This document shows positions 45,757 through 58,700 of a DNA stretch of 64,000 nt, one piece after another (position 1 is the first letter of the stretch; every line of letters starts with the position of its first letter). Under the pieces are notes generated by a model, which made no database searches, was not told the DNA's origin, and worked only from the letters and a program-made list of their open reading frames with translations. The stretch comes from Saussurea involucrata (Eukaryota > Streptophyta > Magnoliopsida > Asterales > Asteraceae): assembly GCA_033807775.1 (NCBI GenBank), contig CM066321.1:39594850-39658849 (forward strand), written 5' to 3'. The translations under genes were made by a program, and so were the position numbers.

Positions 45757-46983
45757 ATGGCCATCACAAGGAGGAACAACAATGTTGATCCAGATGCGGG
45801 TACTGGATTTACTGCTGAGCAGATTCGCGAGATGATTGCGGCTGAGGTGACACATGCTATTGGGGAGGCGATCCCTAAGATTATTACCGCCATTCGTGAT
45901 GAGGTAGTAGTATTGATAGAGGAGCGCATCACGGCGATTCCACCCCCTGCGGGTGGGCAGCCCCGAGCGAGGGAGTTTCAGTATCGGGATCTCGCTGCTT
46001 GTTCTCCTCCTGAGTTCAAGGGAGACTCGAACCCGATCGTCAGTATGCGCTGGATCTCGGATATGGAGTGCGCGTTCCTTACCAGTGGCTGTCCTAAGAA
46101 CCTGAAGTTTCGCTTCGCGGTGAACCTGTTACGAGACAGAGCGAAAGACTGATGTGCTACTGCGTTGACGCTTACTGAGCGCACTACCTTGACCTGGGAG
46201 GAGTTCGTCGTACGTTTTCGTGCGGAGTATGTGCCTCTAGTGGAGATGGAGAGGATTGCTAAAGAATTCTTGGAGCTCACACAGACTACGGAGACCGTGA
46301 AGGAGATGAATCGAAAGTTCACGGAGATGGCACAATTCTGTCCTCAGTATGCTGCTTCTGAGGACATGAAGATGACGCGGTACAAGGATATGTTACGTAC
46401 CGAGATCAGGGAGTTCGTGAGTACTGCACAGTATGCTTCGCTTGCTGCGATGATGGAGGCTGCCCGGAGACGGGAAATTAAGTTAGAGACACAGGCTAAG
46501 AAGAGGAAAGCGGCGCAGGCCGTGGCACCAGTATCGGCTGTTCCAGCGAAAATGAGGTTTTCGGACTCGCGCTCGAGTCAAAGAAGCAGTGAGTTTAAGC
46601 CCAGAGATAGTAATGGAAGGAGAGATGACAAATGTTTCAAGTGTGGCCAGGTGGGACACTACGTTCGTGACTGTAGGGTATCACTGATGGTCTGTTTTAA
46701 CTGCAAACAGACGGGACACGTGAAGGCCAATTGCCTGAATCCGAGGGTTGCCGATGGGGGTGGGGCACAAGGAGCTCCTGCGGCTGCTCCTTTGCGTATT
46801 ACTGATGGTCGTGTGGGTCAGGCTGGGACCGAGACGACCCAAGGTAGAGTTCATCAACTGAAGGCGGATGAGGCACAGGCTACGCCTAAAGTGGTGACAT
46901 GTATATTTCATCACTTGAATTTATTGGTTACTGATTTTATATGTGGTTACATTTTGCTTAAACTGTATGATCAAGTACGTTCT
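45757..46983 (+). pseudogene. Tekay gag, nucleocapsid with two CCHC knuckles
   Basis: ATG 45757 (MAITRRNNNVDPD). The gag core has FQYRDLAACSPPEFKGDSNP and NLLRDRAKD. TGA at 46150-46152 replaces the expected Trp codon; the same frame goes on through FRAEYVPLVEMERIAKEF to two zinc knuckles, CFKCGQVGHYVRDC (46633-46674) and CFNCKQTGHVKANC (46693-46734). At about 46900-46974 a 75-bp AT-rich insertion separates the end of gag from the protease frame and shifts the frame. The order is as in chromovirus gag-pol. Confidence 0.88.
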
Positions 46984-46994
46984 TAGTTAACTCA

Positions 46995-48946
46995 GTGCCT
47001 GCTGGGGTGATGTTTGATAGCGGGGCTACTCATTCTTTCGTGTCTCACACTTTTAGTGAGCGTTTGGGCCGTAGTGTAGGACGATTAGGCTGTCCACTTG
47101 TAGTCAAGATCGCTGATGATAGGAACTTGACAGTTGCTGACGTGTATCGTGGGTGTACTTTGGAAATCTTTGGTGTGAGATTCCCTATTGATTTGATTCC
47201 GATCGCTATGCGTGAGTTGTGCGTGATTGTGGGCATGGACTGGATGGATGCTTTCGATGCTGAGATTGTTTGCCGTCGCAAACAAGTACGAGTTCGAACC
47301 CCAAACGGGGGAGAACTGCTAGTTCAGGGCGACTCGCCCAGGCGGACCTCAGCGATATGTTCGGCTGCGAGGGCTCGGAGGTACTTACAGTACAGTGGCC
47401 ATGGATATTTAGCTTATGTGATAGACACACGCGGCGACGAAGAGAAGAAGACTGCGGAGGACGTGCCAGTTGTACGGGAGTTGCTGACGTATTTCCCGAC
47501 GATTTACCGGGGATACCTCCCGAGCGACAGGTAGAGTTCCGCATTGACTTGATTCCGGGTGCTGCTCCGGTGGCCAAGGCACCTTATCGCCTGGCTCCAC
47601 CGGAAATGAAGGAGTTGTACACGCAGTTGCAGGAACTTCTCGAAAAGGAGTTTATCAAGCCGAGTTGTTCACCGTGGGGAGCCCCGATTCTGTTCGTGAA
47701 GAAGAAGGACGTGTCCCAACGGATGTGTATAGACTACCGTGAGTTGAATAAGCTTGCGGTGAAGAACCGTTATCCTCTGCCAAGGATCGATGACTTGTTC
47801 GACCAGCTACAGGGAGTCGCGTGGTTCTCTAAGATTGATTTGAGATCAGGGTATCCTCAGATATGGGTGAGAAGCGAGGATACGGAGAAGACGTCATTTC
47901 GTACACGTTATGGACATTACGAGTTTGTGGTGATGCCTTTCGGGCTCACCATTGCACCAGCAGCGTTCATGGACCTCATGAACAGGGTGTGTAGCCCGAT
48001 GCTGGACCGGTCGGTGATTGTGTTCATCGACGACATTCTCGTGTATTCGAAGTCGAAGGAAGAAGCATGAGACGCATTTGCGAGAAGTTTTGGAAGTTTT
48101 GAGACGGGAGAAGCTTTATGCTAAGTTCTCCAAGTGGGAGCTCTGGTTACGAGAGGTCCAATTCCTAGGACACGTCGTGAATCAGAAGGGTATTATGGTC
48201 GATCCGGCCAAGATTACCACAGTAATGCGGTGGGAGGTGCCGAAGACCCCCACTGAAGTGCGGAGTTTTCCTACAACAACAGCTTTCATTCCAGTATTGG
48301 CAGGCCGCTGTACGAGAGGTTGTATGGTGGGAAGTGCAGGACGCCCATTTGCTGGGGCGAGGTTGGTCAGCGAGTATTGGGGAGCACTGATATCGTGCTG
48401 GAGACGACTGAGATGATACAAGCGGTGCGGGACCGTTTAGTTACTGCACAAAGTCGGCAAAAGAGTTATGCCGACAAGAGATGATCAGACTTGGAGTTTC
48501 AGGTGGGGGGTTATGTTTTGCTGAAGGTTTCGCCCTGGAAAGGGGTGATTCGGTTTCGTAAACGGGGAAAGTTGGGGCCCCGTTACATTGGACCTTACAA
48601 GGTCATTGCTCGGGTGGGAAAGGTAGCTTATCGCTTAGAGTTACCGGACGAGCTGAGCTTGATCCACAACACATTCCATGTGTCTCAGTTGCGAAAGTGT
48701 GTGGTGGATGACTCAGCGGTGATCCCTCTTGAGGATGTACAGGGTGACGAGCGGCTTAACTACATAGAGAAGCCGATTGCTGTTATTGAGAGGAAGACGA
48801 AGACCTCGCGTAGCAAGGTAATTGGTTTGGTGAAAGTCCAGTGGCAGCACCGAAAGGGTTCCGAGTGGACTTGGGAACCCGAGGTTGAGATGCGGGAGAA
48901 CTATCCAGAGCTATTTGCGGACGTAGACTTCGAGGACGAAGTCTAA
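46995..48946 (+). pseudogene. Tekay pol remnant: protease, RT, large deletion, integrase end and chromodomain
   Basis: Protease motif FDSGATHSFVS near 47010-47042. A one-base deletion near 47480 shifts the frame before FPDDLPGIPP. RT shows CIDYRELNKLAVKN, FSKIDLRSGY and catalytic FIDDILVYS (about 48025-48050), then another frame change near 48065. Sequence then jumps from EVRSF (about 48270) to the integrase C-terminal part (YERLYGGKCRTPICWGEV), so RNase H and the integrase catalytic core are missing. TGA at 48482-48484 replaces an Arg codon. The end has GPRYIGPYKVI, HNTFHVSQLRK and a chromodomain-like KVQWQHRKGSEWTWEPE, stopping at 48944-48946. It cannot support its own transposition. Confidence 0.88.
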
Positions 48947-48950
48947 TTCA

Positions 48951-48963
48951 AGCGGGGGAGAGT
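48951..48963 (+). other. Polypurine tract of the Tekay element
   Basis: AGCGGGGGAGAGT immediately before the 3' LTR. Confidence 0.85.
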
Positions 48964-49300
48964 TGTAAAGCCCGTGTCCCGGTATGAATATTTTATTTTG
49001 TTTAATGTTTTAACGGGATTGACGGGGATGACCAAAATGTTAAATTTGGAAAAACTCTAATTGATTTGCAAGGGCTTGGAAGTGCAGGGACTAAAAGTGA
49101 CATTTCATGTATAAGTTTGCATGGGATCGGCCCTTAAGGACCGACCCCCTCCCCTTCTCGTTTCACTTTCGTCCCACGCAACAAACACCACCCACCGAAA
49201 CCCTAATCTAGTTCCCTGCCCCTCCCTTCCTCCTTGCGATCATCGCCGTGCCACCCCAAACCGCCGGTGCCGCCGTGGTCATCTGCCGGCGAGAGAGAGT

Positions 49301-49340
<40 letters not shown>

Positions 49341-50710
49341 CAGTCGGTGATCGGGATCCCATCGGGGTGCTGCTGGGTCGTCGACGAGAGGTAAGCCTCC
49401 ATTCCTTTCTCTTTTTTTTCTTTCTTTCGCCGTCGTCGAAACACCACAAAACCACCACCACCGCCGCCGTAGCCATGGCTGCCGGCGGTGTTCGCCGCCG
49501 CCGTACGCCACCGTTCGATGTCTATTCCGTGCACGAGTGTGGCTGCTAGGTCGGGTGTGTGTGTGTAGGACCGAGTTGTATCGTTTGTGTGTGTGGTCTC
49601 GTCGGATTTTTGGTATAGAACCACCACCATCGCCGGTGGTGGCTGCCGCCGCCGACCACCGCTGCCGGAAGTGGCAGTGGGTGGTGAGTGGTTTAGTCCA
49701 TCCCTTAGTAACTTAAAACCCTAGTTGCAAACCCTAATTCGTAACCCTAACCCGAATCGCGTAAACACTAAACAAACTAATGTTATCATTTTATGTGAAA
49801 TTACCAAATCTGTCCCTGTTTTGTAAAATCCGTAGTTTATTCTAGGAAGCTCGGATTGAGGTTAAACCAGTGCACAATCCCCCAAATTGTGTCTACTGAG
49901 TTTCTTGTGTTTTGCAGAAAAATCGATTCGGCCTCTAGCTAGGGCCAAAATGGCAATTAGTGCAGACTGGTCCGAAATTCACAGTTTGGTCAGTCGGTCG
50001 TAGAAAATTCATATAAAATAGTAGGGACCTCGTATGAACGCGTGCGATATGTCCCTGGAAACCTAAGACATGGAACCTTCAGACCATAGAATTATATTTC
50101 TGGTTTGATGGGTTTAAGGGGGGATAAACAGGTCACGAACAGACCTGCTGTTTTAGACCAAAAACCGAAAAAATGCAAGTTTAGACTTGTAGTTGTATTT
50201 TTGGGTTAGGACTTCACTTTGACACTTTGTAACACTTCTTTAGGTGGGAAGAAGTGAGTTGGAGTTGGCGGGTTCTCATCGCTGTTTGTGGAGTTCTGCT
50301 TTGCTTTTTGAGGTGAGTTCACTCACTGCGTAGGATATGGGTTATATGTGCATTGCTGTAGCTCGTGTGTGTTAACTGATTGGTTGTGGTAATATTCTAT
50401 TGTGTTAGTGTCTAGTATGAGACCTTGGGTGTTGTATAAAACTCGGGGAGACCGAGGATTCGGGGAGACCGAGGAATACGTACACGGGTGTTGTATGGAC
50501 TCGGGGAGACCGAGGAATACGTGCACAGGTGTTGTATGAATTCGGGGAGACCGATGGTTACGTGCATAGGTGTCTTGCATGAGTTTGCTTGTTTAAGATA
50601 TGTTCTTGGACTGGCATGTAATGTTGTTATTGTCTATCTGCTGATAGGGGTGGTGTGAATATGATTGCTATTTTGCGTATGTGTTTGAATTCACTAAGCT
50701 TCATGCTTAC

Positions 50711-52167
50711 TGATAGCAGAAAATCGTATGGTCACAATGTACCCACAGAGGGGGTGCAAGTATACACCACAACTATGATCGCTATAAGTAATAAAAATGG
50801 CAAGTATTTACCAAGTATCGATCCCACAAGGACTGAACTACTGAGAATCAGAGAATGTCACGAACTTCTTTTCACAAGTCTCGGTTTGAAAAGATTGTTG
50901 GTTTGTTGGAAAATAATTAAACTCTTGAATAATTAAAAATGGGTATGGATGTGAATTCCCTTGAGATTTTCGTAGTAACAAGATGGTTAGTTGCTTTGTA
51001 GGACGAAATGTTTATAAAAAGCCCGATCTCTCGAAATGAATGCGATTTATAGACCGGTCCTACAAAGTTTCCGTAAAGTTTCCATTGTTACCAACTCTCG
51101 ATTTCGCCGAATTAAATAAGTTTGACTCTAAACGTCAAGTTCTACCAATATGGAGATTTACACCCAAATCTCTTTGTGATATAAATCTCGATCGGCGTTT
51201 GAACCTTAATAATTCATACAAAACCCGCCTCTCGACGTGGTTATCAAAGACTCTCTCAAATCTTTGTGCATCACTTAAGCCGTATGTCAAATCCGCCCCT
51301 CTCGAGGTCTAAGATCTAATATTAACACATAAAAGTGATCGGCTTATCTGCGTTGAGTTTAAGTCCCGACTCAAGTGACCAATCTCGAGAGTTAGTAACA
51401 AATGGCCACACCCAAGTGTTGCCTACTAGTCTCAAGTTTATTCACATCCACACCCGAGGGGTGCTTAGTTCATAATTAAATTAAACGACATAATAATATA
51501 AAAGAAATGCAGAAAATTAACTTGCATAATATTAAATACGGAATAGCAATTACAATTAACAAAGTAAAGACTAAATTTAAAAGCAGGAGAATTTATCACT
51601 ATTAAAGCAAGTAAATTAAACTAAGAAAGCAATTAAAAACTATTACTAAGAAAACAAGTAAAAGTTATCACTATTAAGAAAGCAAGTAAATTGTTCTTAA
51701 GAAAGCAAATAAAAGTTGCTGGAAGATGATGTTGGAAGATGATGTTGGAAGATGCTGCTGGAAGATGCCTCCAAATGATCCCAAGTCTTCTTCTTTTATA
51801 GCTTTGAGATTGTGTAATACCCAATGGTTAAAACCCAATACCACCACTTCAGCCCCTGGTTTTGCTGAGCTCTGCTGTCCAAGAATGCCAACCCATAGTT
51901 GCCTTTTATTACCCAGTTAAAAGCTTTGTCCGCTGGATAAAAGCAGTAACCGCTCTGCTCACAGTGAGCACACGCTGCCCACGGTGGGCACATTCTGTCC
52001 AATGTCCGAGAGTGCAGAAAAATCCCAAGAAAATTAAACTTTTGAAACAGATCATCCTTTTTCCACATTTTAGACCAAACGAAGGGGAAAGAAGCAAAGT
52101 GGGTATAAAAATGATATAATATCCTAGAAAAAGAGTAATAATAAACTCTCAAAAATGAGAGTTATCA
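50711..52167 (-). repeat. Athila 3' LTR (left copy)
   Basis: TGATAGCAG to GAGAGTTATCA on the plus strand. Differences from the right copy are seen near 51737, 51890, 51972 and 51978. Confidence 0.95.
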
Positions 52168-52935
52168 CACCCCCAAACTTAAGGTTTTGCTTGTCCTCAA
52201 GTAAAAGAAATGAAAGAAAAAGAATTTTTACGGAGGGAGAGAAGACGACTTACAAACATGCTTGAATGATTTCTCGGAGTGTGTACTTCTTCCCTTCTTG
52301 ACTACTTGTCGGAACTTTGATCAGTAGGACTTTTCGGGTTAGTGTTTGTGGCTAAAAAATTAATCCCCCCCAAACTTGAACTAGACTACAAAAGGAATTT
52401 GGATATATCTTTGTTGCTCTTCCTTTGAGTTCTATTTCAGTCACAAAACCCAAGCTTTTTGATTTTTTCATTTTTCACGTTTTTTGGGTTGTGCTTTTCC
52501 TTCCAATTTTTCGAAGGTTGCCTTCCAATTTTTCGAAGACTATTATTTATTTATTTGTTTTTTTTTTGGATCATCAAAAGTGACGATCAATTTATTTCCC
52601 CACCCCCAAACTTAAAGATGGACAATGTCCACATTGTTGTATGGAATGGCTTGGTTGTGGGAACAAAGGGAAAAGTGTTTTTAGGCCAAGCAAGAGGGCC
52701 TACGTCCTCTCAAAATTACCTATGCGTAGTCAAGTAAAGTCGAAGTACCTGAAAAATGATAAGAATCACAATAAAATTCAAGCAACACAAACATCATCGA
52801 TTTAAACACACCCCGCGAGTGAGACACAAAAAGCGGGAATGCAATGTTACGAGCGTTTAGACAGACCCAAAAGAGATAATACGCAATAATGTTTAAAAAG
52901 GATGATGTTTTTCAAAAGCGATTTTCGATCGAGTT
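52168..52935 (-). other. Athila 3' non-coding region with polypurine tract
   Basis: The polypurine tract (minus strand AGTTTGGGGGTG, about 52168-52180) touches the LTR. A second GTTTGGGGGTGG-like tract lies at about 52600-52614 and another at about 52366-52376. No coding region is supported. Confidence 0.75.
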
Positions 52936-55269
52936 TTACTGCCCGCTGCGGGGTTCTGCGGGTTTAGGTGCGGCTGGAAATCCGGGCGGATAGTCATCGT
53001 CTTTTGCTGGAGGACCCAACGCAGATCCAGAGGTGGAGCCTTCTTCCAAACGTGTGACACGAGTCTCCAAAGCAGCTAACAACTCCAACACTTTCTTGGC
53101 GGTTTGGTTGGCCTCTTCCTGCTGCAATACAAGTGCTCCCAACCACTCAGTTGTGCCATAACCTGCATATGTTGAACCTGAAGTGGCGGACCGCGGCTGT
53201 GATGAAGATGGCAGATCTGTGGGTGGCGTGGGTGGTGGAACGGCCTGGTCACGATGTTCCTGCAAAATAGCGTGAGTGCGAAACGCGCTTTTTCGGCGCG
53301 TTATGGTGTGGCTGTTCAAATGTTTCTTGCTGTATGTGATCACATCATTTGGCTGGACAGGCACCCGATTATCGGCACACAGCTTGGTGATTAAAGCTGG
53401 AAAAATAAGCCGGCTTTGGACCCGAGAAGCGGCCCGAGCAATTGCATCGTGGGCAATCTGTCCGAGATCAACCGGGCATTCTTTGAGAACACAAAATAAC
53501 AACACACATCGATCATAATCCACCGTACCGTCATGAGCCGTAGGCATAAGATTGTGGCGCAGAAACTGGAACCAAAGGGCTGCTTCTTCTGTGAGATGGT
53601 TGGCCCGAATCATGGAACGATTGTTTTCACGGGACCAACCATAATTAGGACGTACCAGGGCAGCTGCCAGTTTCTCATCCGAAATGTCCATTAGTTTTTG
53701 TGACATTTGATGGTAAGAGCAAACAAAAGGGTCCTGCAACTTTTAGGCTTTGTTTAACGCAGGCCCGGACCAGTCAATCATTTTTCCCCGAAGCCGAAGG
53801 GGACTGTGATCGGCATACGCAACAGCCGCGTAAAATTCTCGAACCCACGTCTCATTTGCTTTGCATGGGATTGGAATGAGATGTTCCCAATGCAAAGCAA
53901 AAAGATGATGCTTGACGTACGCAACAGAATTTACAAACGATGTATCAAAGGCGCGTTCAATCAGAATATGGTTATTTTTTATAAGATCGTACCTCGCTTG
54001 AACCTCGACGTCTTGAACAGGAGGCAGCGGCTGCGATCGACGAGCACGTCGGCTGATCATTGGTTTCTTTCCTTTTGGATCGGCTTGTTTTTTGGACTCG
54101 GGCTCGCTATTGGAACTTTCGGAAATCTTGGTCTTTTTTGGCGGGGGTACGTCTGCTTCCGAAGAAGAAGAAGAACGAGAATCGCCCGACTGCATCCCCA
54201 CTGATTTTTTATGTTCGGATGACCCTGCTTGACTCCGAGTTACAACCCTTTTAGCTGCTGCCGCTGGAGGTCTCGTGCTCGCAGTGGGTACAATCTGCTC
54301 ACAGTGGGCAGACGATGGATTTTTAGGACTACCCACTGGAGGGTTTTCTTTTTCCACAGGTTCCTCAAATGGGTCCGGGGGAGTGTTTTGTGATTGGGTT
54401 ACCCCTTCGAAATTGAACCAAAGGTCTGCATCTAAGTCTTCATCACCCACATCCCCACTTTTGTTTAAATCGAAAGGTTTAGCCTTAGAAGACGAGGGTT
54501 GGTTGCTAGGGTTAATGGGGATGGTAGCCATGGTGGGTGGGAGTGAGATGAAAATGGGTTTTAGCGGGTGAGTGTGGCGTGGAGGAGTATTTGGGGTGCG
54601 CAAAAAGTGAGGGTTTTGGAAGTCACTGAATGGGTTTCTGGGTTCTAGCCGTAGGTGGATAGGGGGTATGGTCGGGGCTACACAAGTGTATAATGGTTGG
54701 GTAAATGGGATGCGGATGGTCGATGGGATGACCGGAAAAGGGTATTCCGACGGGTTTTGGGGTGGGTTTTGGGTTGTTTCACGGATTCGAGTCAACACCT
54801 CGTGAGTTTCAACGAAGGAGTGCACATACCTTGGGGATGCAGGGGTCGTGGGCTCGTCGGTTGTCTGAACGTCGTCGGCCGGAGCGCCGGAGGTTGCACC
54901 GATGGTGGTTTGCACCGCCATAGTCGATGATGACGAGCTAAGTGCTTGAGTCTCGGCCACCACAGAAGCATTCATCGGCGGCGCAGCTTCGGAGTGTGTG
55001 ACGACAGCGGCGGAGATGGCGAGGAGGAGCTCAGCGGCGGTGTGTACGATGGTTGGCGGCGACGGTGGTCCTGACGTGGTGGCGGCGGTGGCGCGACGGA
55101 GGGATTGCCTCGTCGGCCGTCCCGGTATGTGAGCTGGAACTTTCTTTCTAGCCATTGTTGGAGGAGGAGTTTGAAAAAAAAGAAACTTTTGGGGTTCTTG
55201 CTGGGTTTTTTTTGTTTTGAGGAAGAAGACTTCAAAAAGGAAAGAAGTGATGTGTTCTAACTTATTCAA
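52936..55269 (-). pseudogene. Athila second ORF (env-position), one in-frame stop
   Basis: The frame runs from 55269 to TAA at 53743-53745 and continues in the same frame to 52936, about 775 codons in all. The likely start is the internal Met at 55155 (MARKKVPAHI). The N-terminal half is Pro/Ser/Thr-rich and ends in a Lys/Arg-rich part. The conserved core (RYDLIKNNHILIERAFDTSF, VREFYAAVAYADHS, LRGKMIDWSG, then after the stop ALWFQFLRHNLMPT) resembles the plant transposon-protein domain that also occurs in the SIRE extra ORFs. A C-terminal helical Leu/Glu region and a Pro-rich tail follow. No clear membrane anchor is seen. Its role is unknown. Confidence 0.8.
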
Positions 55270-55707
55270 AGCCTCCTATCCACACGATTTAAAACAAAAT
55301 TAATGAACAACCCACATGGACTTGGCTTGACCCTTGATTAGAGATTTTTCATGATTGTAAAGTCCTTGGTCTGCCATTTACAGCTGGTTTTGAGGTGATG
55401 CAAGCCAAACCAAGTACAACCAAATCCTTAAAAAAATTCTATAGGTCCAAAAGGGGAGTACTTGCTGTACCATGTGAAGTGCAAATTACTGCATGCACAC
55501 CCATCTTTGGTTTTCTTAAAAACCAGCCCCAACTTAACCAGAAAATTACATTTCTCCCCCTCCAAACTTATCTGTTCGAGATTAGAAGGACTGTGGGCAC
55601 TGCTTGTCCACAGCGGGCAGACCTGCACTTTTGATTCAGAAAAATAAAATAACACAACAGCTAAGAAACAATATTTACACTATGTACAAGGTGGTTCTCG
55701 TCACAGA
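55270..55707 (-). other. Spacer between Athila gag-pol and second ORF
   Basis: 438 bp without open frame of interest. Contains CACAGCGGGCAG and GTGGGCACTGC, variants of the palindrome found in the LTR. Could hold the splice acceptor or promoter for the second ORF; nothing decisive is seen. Confidence 0.55.
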
Positions 55708-58700
55708 TTATTCGTTGTTACCCGTGGGTATGGGCACTTCATTTGGAATAAAGTGCTTGACTCGGTGACCGTTAACCCTGAAAATGCTTCCGTCTTGTGG
55801 GTTAATTAAATCGACTGTTCCAAACTTACCGACATCCGCAATGGTAAATGGCCCCGACCAACGTGATTTTAACTTTCCGGGAAACAACTTCAACCTCGAG
55901 TTAAAAAGGAGTACTTGTTGATTTTTCTCAAAATTTCTTTTGTTAATACGCCGATCATGCCATACTTTTGTTTTTTCTTTATAAAGTTTGGCGTTCTCGT
56001 AGGCATGATGGCGTATTTCCTCTAACTCGTTTAGTTGGAGTTTTCTCTTCTTTCCGGCCACTTCTTCATTGAGGTTTAATTCTTTCACGGCCCAAAATGC
56101 TTTGTACTCAAGTTCCAAGGGTAAATGACATGCTTTGCCAAAAACCAGTTTATATGGTGACAATCCTAGTGGCGTTTTAAAAGCTGTTCTATAAGCCCAA
56201 AGCGCGTCATCCAACTTAAGGGACCAATCCTTTCTATCGGGTTTTACCACTTTTTCCAAAATCGATTTTATTTCCCGATTTGAAAGTTCGGCAAGCCCGT
56301 TTGTTTGCGGGTGGTATGCCGTTGATACCTTATGATGGATGTTGTATTTGCTCAAAACTGTGCTTAACATCTTGTTAACAAAATGAGTTCCCTCGTCACT
56401 AATTAAAGCGCGGGGTGTTCCAAAACGAACAAAGATGTTTTTATGCAAAAAGTTAATCACAGTTTTAGCATCATTTCTTGGACACGCAATGGCTTCTATC
56501 CATTTTGAAACATAATCTACTGCCACCAAAATATACTGATTATTAAAGGACATAGGAAATGGTCCCATAAAGTCGATGCCCCAAACATCAAAAAGTTCGA
56601 CTTCCAAAATATTATTTAAGGGCATCTCGTTTCGTTGGGACAAATTCCCGGTCCTTTGGCATTCGTCACAACTCTTTACGAACTCAAATGAATCTTTAAA
56701 AATTGACGGCCAAAAGAAACCACATTGAAGAATTTTTGCGGCCGTTCGTTGACCACCAAAATGGCCCCCGTAAGGTGAAGCGTGACAATCCCGCAAAATA
56801 CTTTTTATTTCAAAATCCGGAACGCATTTCCTCAAAATTTGATCCGATCCTAATTTATACAAAAAAGGATCATCCCAAAAATATTGTTTACAATCATGAA
56901 GAAACTTTTTAAACTTTTGCGAGTTCATGTGGTACGGCCGAATTCCACTTGCAAGGTAATTTGCAATATCGGCATACCACGGCAATTCCTTTTCAACATG
57001 TTGTATGGCTAAAATACGTTCATCCGGAAAAACTTCTTTGATTTCATGTTTTCCCCCACTTGACACGTTCATTTCAACTCTTGAAAGATGATCGGCAACT
57101 TGGTTATTAATTCCCTTTCTATCAACTATCTCAATGTCAAATTCTTGTAAAAGAAGAACCCAACGGATAAGCCTTGGCTTAGCGTCGGTTTTGTTAAAAA
57201 GATACTTGATAGCGGAGTGGTCCGTATGAACAACGACTTTTGTGCCGATCAAATAAGAACGAAAACGGTCAAAAGCAAATACTACGGCAAGTAACTCTTT
57301 CTCAGTTGTTGTATAATTTATTTGAGCTTCGATAAGAGTTTTACTTGCGTAGTAAATGGGGTGAAAAATCTTTTCTTTCTTTTGTCCCAAAACGGCACCT
57401 ACCGCCCAATCACTAGCATCGCACATTACCTCGAAAGGTTTTGTCCAATCCGGTGCTATTACAATAGGTGCAGAGACAAGAGCTTCTTTAATTGTTGAAA
57501 AAGCCGTTTTGCATTCGGAAGTAAAATCAAAGGTTTGGTCAACATGCAGTAAATTACACAACGGTTTCGCAATTTTAGAAAAATCTTTTATAAAGCGTCG
57601 GTAAAATCCCGCATGTCCCAAAAAACTTCTAATGCCTTTAACCGAAGTAGGTTCGGGTAATTGCATTATTACTTCTAATTTAGCCTTATCAACTTCCAAA
57701 CCTTGTTTAGAAACCATATGACCCAACACAATTCCCTCTTGAACCATAAAATGACATTTTTCCCAATTCAAGATTAAATCGTGCGTTTCACATCTTTCTA
57801 AACTTTTTCTCAAGTTATCAAGACAATTATCAAACGATGTCCCAATTACCGAAAAATCATCCATGAAAACTTCCATGGTATCCTCAATCATGTCCGAAAA
57901 AATAGACATCATGCAACGTTGAAAAGTCGCGGGAGCATTGCACAACCCAAATGGCATTCGCCGAAAAGCAAAAGTTCCGAAAGGACACGTGAAAGTTGTT
58001 TTTTCTTGATCCTCGGGAGCTATGTGAATTTGATTATAGCCCGAGTATCCATCCAAAAAGCAATAAAATTCTTTTCCGGCCAATCGATCTAGCATTTGGT
58101 CTATAAAAGGCAAAGGAAAATGGTCTTTTTTCGTGGCTAGGTTCAATTGCCTATAATCCATGCATATTCTCCACCCGGTGACGGTCCTAGTAGGGATGAG
58201 TTCATTTTTCTCATTTTTTATACCCGTGGTTCCTCCCTTTTTAGGAACGCATTGCACCGGGCTAACCCAACCACTACTCGAAATGGGGTAAATAATACCC
58301 GCATCGAGCCATTTCAAAATCTCTTTCTTAACGACCTCTTTCATGATGGGATTTAGTCGTCTTTGTGGTTGAACTTTGCCAATACTATTCTCTTCCAAAA
58401 TAATCTTATGTTGGCAAATAGATGGACTAATCCCCTTAATATCCGCTAGGGTCCAACCTATGGCTTTCTTGTGACTTTTCAACAATTCTAACAATTTTTC
58501 CTCTTGGCCATCACTTAACTTGGAAGAAATAATTACGGGTAATTTATTTTCTTTCATGAGATAAGCATACTTAAGGTGACTAGGGAGAGGTTTTAAATCC
58601 AAGTCTGGAGCCTTAAGAATTGATGGCATTTGTGGAGGTCGATCATTAAAATCTAAATGTTCAAAAGCATCTATAACCTCCATCAAATCTTCTTCCGAAA

